Shown here: one piece after another, positions 7,584-10,917 of the stretch
Numbering within the stretch: position 1 is the stretch's first letter
Layout of the letters: each line of letters opens with the position of its first letter
DNA from: Bacteroidetes bacterium UBA4009
GTDB lineage: Bacteria; Bacteroidota; Bacteroidia; NS11-12g; UBA9320
Length of the DNA: 10,917 nt
Direction: 5' to 3'
Assembly (NCBI GenBank): GCA_002384205.1
Contig: DGBH01000049.1
Location: 16,562-27,478, forward strand
Made by a program: the position numbers and the translations under genes
The notes under the pieces: generated by a model
The model's input: the letters and a program-made list of their open reading frames with translations, nothing else
The model's database searches: none
Told to the model about the DNA's origin: nothing

Positions 7584-9038
7584 ATGAAGAATATATATAA
7601 AATGATTTTTGTTGCACTATTAGCTTCGACCTATGGTTGCGAAAAGTTTTTAGATGTTAACGAGAATGAAGATAAAGTAAGAGTTGTTTCTATGCAGCTA
7701 TCGCTTCCAGGTGCTCAAGCATCGATGGCAGCCACTTTCGGTGGTTCATTCCATAATTTAGGTGGATTCTGGTCTCAGTATTATACGCAAAGTCCAGACG
7801 CAGGTCAGTATGAGGATTTTGATGCTTACGTTGTTTCAACTGATTTTTTCGATGGTGAATGGTCAGAAGTATACACAGGTGCACTAGTAAATTTGCGAAA
7901 CATTAAAAATGAAGCCAATTCAAGTGGAGCTACAAGTTATGCTTTAGTGGCAACATTATGTGAAGCATATACCTTTCAAATGCTTTCAGATTTATACGAT
8001 AAGATACCGTATTCTGAAGCGCTAGCTGGAGGTGACAATACAAAACCTAAGTTTGATAACGGAGAGGATGTATACAAGGCGTTAATCGCTGAAATAGATG
8101 CCTCGGTAGCAGCGTATGAAGCAAATCCTTCTGCGGATGATCTATCCTCTGCGGATATGATTTTTAATGGTGACATGTCTCAGTGGATTGGTTTTGCAAA
8201 TACTTTGAAGCTTAAAATGTATATGAGACAATCATATACAGCGAGCCCTAAAGGCACAGAGATAATGGCCCTTCTTTCAGAAGATAATTTTATTACGTCT
8301 GATGCAGCTTTTTCATCATGGACTTCTGAGCAAGGCAAACGTAATCCTTACTTTGAGGTACAAGTTGATAGATTAGGTGATGTTAATGGAAGAGCTAGTA
8401 ATACTTTACTTAGTTATCTTTTGGATTCAGAAGACCCTCGTGTAGATGAAATATATACTCCTGGATCATCAGGCCACAAGGCTAAGCCACAAGGTGATTA
8501 CGCAAATAGAGATATTCCTAATGGAGAATTATCTAAACCCTTGATTACTGCGCTTACACCGGTATACTTTATGACCATGTCTGAATTACATTTCTTGAAA
8601 GCAGAAGCTTTAGTTAGATACTCTGGTGCTTCAGGTGCTCAAGTCGAGTATGAGGCTGGTATAGATGCTTCTTTTGCATCTCACGGTTTAGGAGATGGCT
8701 CAAGTTTATATGCTTCTGGTGGTGCATATGAATGGAATGACGCTGGATCAGAGGAAGATAAAATCGGTCAGATAATGATGCAGAAATGGGTTTCAATGGC
8801 CAATCAGCAAAATTTAGAGGCATTCTTTGAAATGAATAGAACTCAGTATCCGCCATTATCTTCGGCTGCAAAAGGTACAGAAGGTGCAATTGGAGAGCGA
8901 ACCTTATCTTATGCTTCTACGCTCACGGGCTATAATACACCTCGTAGACTAGATGTGCCGGATGTAGAGGTTTCTAGAAATGCAAAAGCTCCTGCTTCAA
9001 CAGGAATTGCCGCCAAAGTTTGGTGGGATAGAAAGTAA
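7584..9038 (+). CDS. SusD/RagB-like nutrient-binding lipoprotein (SusD_2 type)
   Basis: Surface lipoprotein expected to form the lid over the SusC barrel and to help capture substrate. The 484-residue protein has a lipoprotein signal peptide with the lipidated cysteine at C19 (ALLASTYGC), followed by EKFLDVNEN. The body is of the SusD_2 type. Diagnostic stretches are the tetratricopeptide-like segment DLYDKIPYSEAL (about 136-147) and DMIFNGDMSQWIGFANTLKL (191-210) followed by KMYMR. A later stretch, YFMTMSELHFLKAEALVRY, matches the usual SusD helix that packs on SusC. The length is normal. The residue at -3 of the lipobox is Thr rather than Leu, which is tolerated but weaker than in the next two genes. 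It sits 19 bases after the SusC gene and 22 before the next lipoprotein, so one transcript is likely. Ligand specificity cannot be read from sequence; related SusD_2 proteins include the peptide-binding BT2263. Confidence 0.92.
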   Translation: MKNIYKMIFVALLASTYGCEKFLDVNENEDKVRVVSMQLSLPGAQASMAATFGGSFHNLGGFWSQYYTQSPDAGQYEDFDAYVVSTDFFDGEWSEVYTGALVNLRNIKNEANSSGATSYALVATLCEAYTFQMLSDLYDKIPYSEALAGGDNTKPKFDNGEDVYKALIAEIDASVAAYEANPSADDLSSADMIFNGDMSQWIGFANTLKLKMYMRQSYTASPKGTEIMALLSEDNFITSDAAFSSWTSEQGKRNPYFEVQVDRLGDVNGRASNTLLSYLLDSEDPRVDEIYTPGSSGHKAKPQGDYANRDIPNGELSKPLITALTPVYFMTMSELHFLKAEALVRYSGASGAQVEYEAGIDASFASHGLGDGSSLYASGGAYEWNDAGSEEDKIGQIMMQKWVSMANQQNLEAFFEMNRTQYPPLSSAAKGTEGAIGERTLSYASTLTGYNTPRRLDVPDVEVSRNAKAPASTGIAAKVWWDRK

Positions 9039-9060
9039 AAATAAATAAAAGTAAAAAATC

Positions 9061-9783
9061 ATGAAAAAAAATAAATTAATAATTTTAGGGCTAGCACTCT
9101 TTATTTTTTCTGCTTGCGAAAAAGAAACAACAGCAGGATTATCAAAAGTGACTAATTATCCCTTGATAGAGGTTAGTGGTGCACCTGTTGTTTTTGTTGC
9201 AGAAGGCGGATCATTTACAGATCCAGGAGTATCTGCTACAGAGAATGGAGCGACTATACCAGTTGAAACAACAGCAAATGGTGTTTACAGAGGGGGATCT
9301 ACTTTAGATGTTTCAAGAGCAGATCGTTATGATATCACCTACACAGCGACTAATGTTGATGGTTTTGACGGTACATCAAACAGACGTGTCTATGTAGTTA
9401 AAACAGGAGATATGGTTAAGAGTATCGAAGGACTATACACATCTAAAATTGTAAGAAATGGAGCATTGAAATTTTCAAATCTTAAATATGTTCTTGTTTG
9501 GAAAAATGATGATGGAACGTATGAGTTCTCATGTGGTTTTGGCGGTTATTATGAAATCGGAACAAATTACGGTTTAGGCTACAAAAGCGGCGGATGTAAA
9601 GTTACAGCTAATGATATAGCTGCTAATGATTTTACAATAACTGACTTCAGCAATGATGGTTTTGGTGGCAAAGTCACTGACGCAACATTAACTGTAGACC
9701 CAGCAAGTAAAAAGATGGTTTTAACATCAGAGTGGTCTTTTGGCTATTCTTTTGAGGTAGAATTAACACAAGTCGAACTTTAA
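9061..9783 (+). CDS. Surface lipoprotein with Ig-like domain, BT_2262/DUF5012-like
   Basis: A 240-residue lipoprotein with a clear signal peptide and lipobox (LFIFSAC, lipidated C19). The first part (about 33-114) is a bacterial Ig-like domain of the DUF5011 kind, recognisable from YPLIEVSGAPVVFVAEGG, SFTDPGVSATENG and YDITYTATNVDGFDGTSNR. The second part (about 118-240) is beta-rich with many Gly and aromatic residues (IEGLYTSKIVRNG, CGFGGYYEIGTNYGLGYKSG) and resembles the C-terminal domain of BT_2262-like proteins. Cys158 and Cys179 flank this Gly/Tyr segment and could form a disulfide. Genes in this position encode accessory surface lipoproteins that sit on the SusCD complex and assist substrate capture. 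It begins 22 bases after the SusD-like gene and ends 13 bases before the next. Family assignment rests on motif resemblance and gene order; the function is inferred. Confidence 0.8.
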   Translation: MKKNKLIILGLALFIFSACEKETTAGLSKVTNYPLIEVSGAPVVFVAEGGSFTDPGVSATENGATIPVETTANGVYRGGSTLDVSRADRYDITYTATNVDGFDGTSNRRVYVVKTGDMVKSIEGLYTSKIVRNGALKFSNLKYVLVWKNDDGTYEFSCGFGGYYEIGTNYGLGYKSGGCKVTANDIAANDFTITDFSNDGFGGKVTDATLTVDPASKKMVLTSEWSFGYSFEVELTQVEL

Positions 9784-9796
9784 AAAATAGAATTGT

Positions 9797-10351
9797 ATGA
9801 AAAGTAAATATATAATCTTTGGCATAATGGCAATATCAGCGATTTCTTGCCAAAAAGAGTATGAGACAGAATTATTGAATGGCAGTGATCTAGCAGGTGA
9901 GTGGTACGTAGAAACAGGGATTGACGGAGAAGTTTTCGCTTCTCTTGGACATCAATTGATCAGTACCTACAATACTGCAGCCGAAGACGGCTCAATTTGG
10001 TTGGATGATCATGGACATATATGGCCGATGAAAGGAAAAATAAGTGCAGCTCCGGGTGCAACTAGTTTTTCTGGCACCTTTGAAAATCTAGAGGCTCCTA
10101 TGTATTCTTATGACACATTAGATGTTATTAGAGATGAGAGCATCGACCCTATCGATTCTGTAACTCAGAATCTTGAAGGTTACTATACCATCAATGTTAA
10201 AGAAGGTAAAGTAATATCGGGGGCAGGTCATTCGAAAACGGGTGTAATGGTTGATAGTATATACATAAGAGCTGAGTTTGGAGATGATCCAGGAACAGAT
10301 TATGAATTTGCTGGTCACAGAAGAACGGGATTCTTAGAGGACGACTATTAA
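9797..10351 (+). CDS. Small surface lipoprotein, BT_2261-like (lipid-binding putative hydrolase family)
   Basis: A 184-residue lipoprotein with signal peptide and lipidated cysteine at C18 (MAISAISCQKEYE). It carries the motifs I associate with Pfam Lipid_bd ('lipid-binding putative hydrolase'). These are DLAGEWYVE near residue 31, the highly characteristic ISTYNTAAEDGSIWLDDHGH (residues 55-74) followed by IWPMKGK, and the C-terminal DSIYIRAEFGDDPGT leading to AGHRRTGF (172-179) and an acidic tail. The family name is a prediction: no catalytic triad is evident, so hydrolase activity should not be assumed. The best-known relative is BT2261, a lipoprotein of a peptide-importing SusCD locus, which occupies the same last position in its operon. 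The gene follows the previous lipoprotein by 13 bases and is followed by a strong terminator, so it closes the operon. Confidence 0.85.
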   Translation: MKSKYIIFGIMAISAISCQKEYETELLNGSDLAGEWYVETGIDGEVFASLGHQLISTYNTAAEDGSIWLDDHGHIWPMKGKISAAPGATSFSGTFENLEAPMYSYDTLDVIRDESIDPIDSVTQNLEGYYTINVKEGKVISGAGHSKTGVMVDSIYIRAEFGDDPGTDYEFAGHRRTGFLEDDY

Positions 10352-10393
10352 TACTTTGTTAGGTAGTTATTCTGCCTGATAAAAATAAAAACA

Positions 10394-10429
10394 GAAGGGG
10401 GCTTTGCATTTGCAAAGCCCCCTCTTTTT
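10394..10429. terminator. Strong hairpin terminator between converging genes
   Basis: AGGGGGCTTTGC (10396-10407) pairs perfectly with GCAAAGCCCCCT (10412-10423), giving a 12-base-pair GC-rich stem with a 4-base ATTT loop. CTTTTT follows on the plus strand. On the minus strand the stem is followed by TTCTGTTTTTATTTTTA, so it can also serve the aldehyde dehydrogenase gene arriving from the right. It lies 44 bases after the last lipoprotein stop and has the form of a bidirectional intrinsic terminator. Confidence 0.92.
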
Positions 10430-10467
10430 ATGATTTAATTTCTTAATGAATAACTATACTCAGCTAA

Positions 10468-10917
10468 TTAAAATTTAATACACACATTCTTTGGTTCTGT
10501 GAAGAAATTTAAGGCTTCCCAGCCGCCTTCTCTACCTACACCGCTATTTTTCATACCACCAAATGGCGTGCGTAAGTCTCTGAGTAACCAGCAATTTACC
10601 CATACTATCCCGCTCTTTATTTTATCTGCTACATGATGAGCCGTACTTAGGTTAGAGGTCCAAATGGTTGCTGCAAGACCATATTCTGTTGAATTAGCCA
10701 GTTCTAGAGCCTCCTCAATGGTGTCAAAAGGTTGGATGGTGACTATAGGCCCAAAAATTTCTTCTTGATTTGTTCTGCATTGTTGATCTAACCCTTCGAT
10801 AATCGTAGGGGCGATAAACCAACCATCCTTATTGTCGTCTGCCAAAGAAATGGGTAAACCTCCAGTTAATATTTTTCCTCCTTCAGACTTAGCTATTTCA
10901 ATATAACTTAAAATTTT
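10468..10917 (-). CDS. Aldehyde dehydrogenase, C-terminal part (muconic-semialdehyde type likely)
   Basis: An NAD(P)-dependent aldehyde dehydrogenase that oxidises an aldehyde to the acid. Only the last 149 residues are in the window; the N-terminus and the catalytic Cys and general-base Glu lie beyond the right edge. Visible motifs are GWFIAPTIIEGL, EEIFGPIVTIQPFDT (the conserved Glu-Phe-Gly-Pro cofactor-contact motif), ANSTEYGLAATIWTSN, and RDLRTPFGGMKNSGVGREGG near the end. The end FFTEPKNVCIKF and the RDLRTPFGG stretch resemble 2-hydroxymuconic and 2-aminomuconic semialdehyde dehydrogenases (ALDH8-like), enzymes of aromatic-ring or kynurenine breakdown. That sub-assignment is tentative because the specificity region is missing. 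The frame is continuous to the edge. The gene converges on the lipoprotein operon, with the shared terminator between them. Confidence 0.93.
   Translation of the reverse strand, partial: KILSYIEIAKSEGGKILTGGLPISLADDNKDGWFIAPTIIEGLDQQCRTNQEEIFGPIVTIQPFDTIEEALELANSTEYGLAATIWTSNLSTAHHVADKIKSGIVWVNCWLLRDLRTPFGGMKNSGVGREGGWEALNFFTEPKNVCIKF

Noticed and set aside
7690..8889. Minus-strand open frames within the SusD-like gene
   Set aside because: They are antisense to a well-supported gene, have no recognisable motifs and no plausible start signals.
1..10917. Mobile elements, CRISPR arrays, tRNA or rRNA genes
   Set aside because: No transposase, integrase, regularly spaced repeats, or recognisable structural RNA sequences were found on either strand.

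Overview
The window looks like chromosomal DNA from a member of the Bacteroidota, most likely Flavobacteriia or a close relative. The evidence is a SusC/SusD-type outer-membrane uptake locus, a DUF4290 gene beside murA, promoter boxes fitting the Bacteroidota -7 consensus TAnnTTTG, no clear Shine-Dalgarno sequences, AT-rich composition, and a DnaJ with the shortened zinc finger I associate with flavobacterial DnaJ proteins. The genus cannot be told from the sequence alone.

Left block (1-4192, minus strand): five tightly packed housekeeping genes read right to left: a DUF4290 protein, murA (first committed step of peptidoglycan synthesis), a TlpA-like exported thioredoxin, grpE and dnaJ. dnaJ runs off the left edge, probably only a few codons before its stop. 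Junctions are minimal: TAAATG between DUF4290 and murA, 3 bases between murA and the redoxin gene, and an overlapping TAATG between grpE and dnaJ. The one real gap (1649-1720), before grpE, holds a TAnnTTTG box and a perfect 6-3-6 inverted repeat. This suggests the chaperone pair has its own, possibly regulated, promoter inside a longer operon.

Middle (4193-4411): a divergent intergenic region of about 220 bases. It has a -7-like box for the DUF4290 operon, but no equally good box facing the right-hand operon.

Right block (4412-10351, plus strand): a four-gene outer-membrane uptake operon. It encodes a SusC-like TonB-dependent transporter, a SusD-like lipoprotein of the SusD_2 type, a lipoprotein with an Ig-like domain (BT_2262/DUF5012-like), and a small lipoprotein of the BT_2261 'lipid-binding putative hydrolase' type. 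The order matches the Bacteroides thetaiotaomicron BT2264-BT2261 locus, known as a peptide importer. No glycoside hydrolase, sulfatase, sigma/anti-sigma pair or hybrid two-component gene is visible, so a peptide-type substrate is a reasonable inference but not shown. The operon ends at a strong hairpin terminator (about 10396-10429) that also suits the converging gene.

Right edge (10468-10917, minus strand): the C-terminal 149 residues of an NAD(P)-dependent aldehyde dehydrogenase resembling the muconic-semialdehyde dehydrogenase group.

No mobile element, CRISPR, rRNA or tRNA was seen. Most of the window is ordinary for this phylum. The points most worth checking are the Asp-for-Cys MurA (expected fosfomycin insensitivity), the one-zinc-site DnaJ, the inverted repeat at the grpE promoter, and the BT2264-2261-like cassette.
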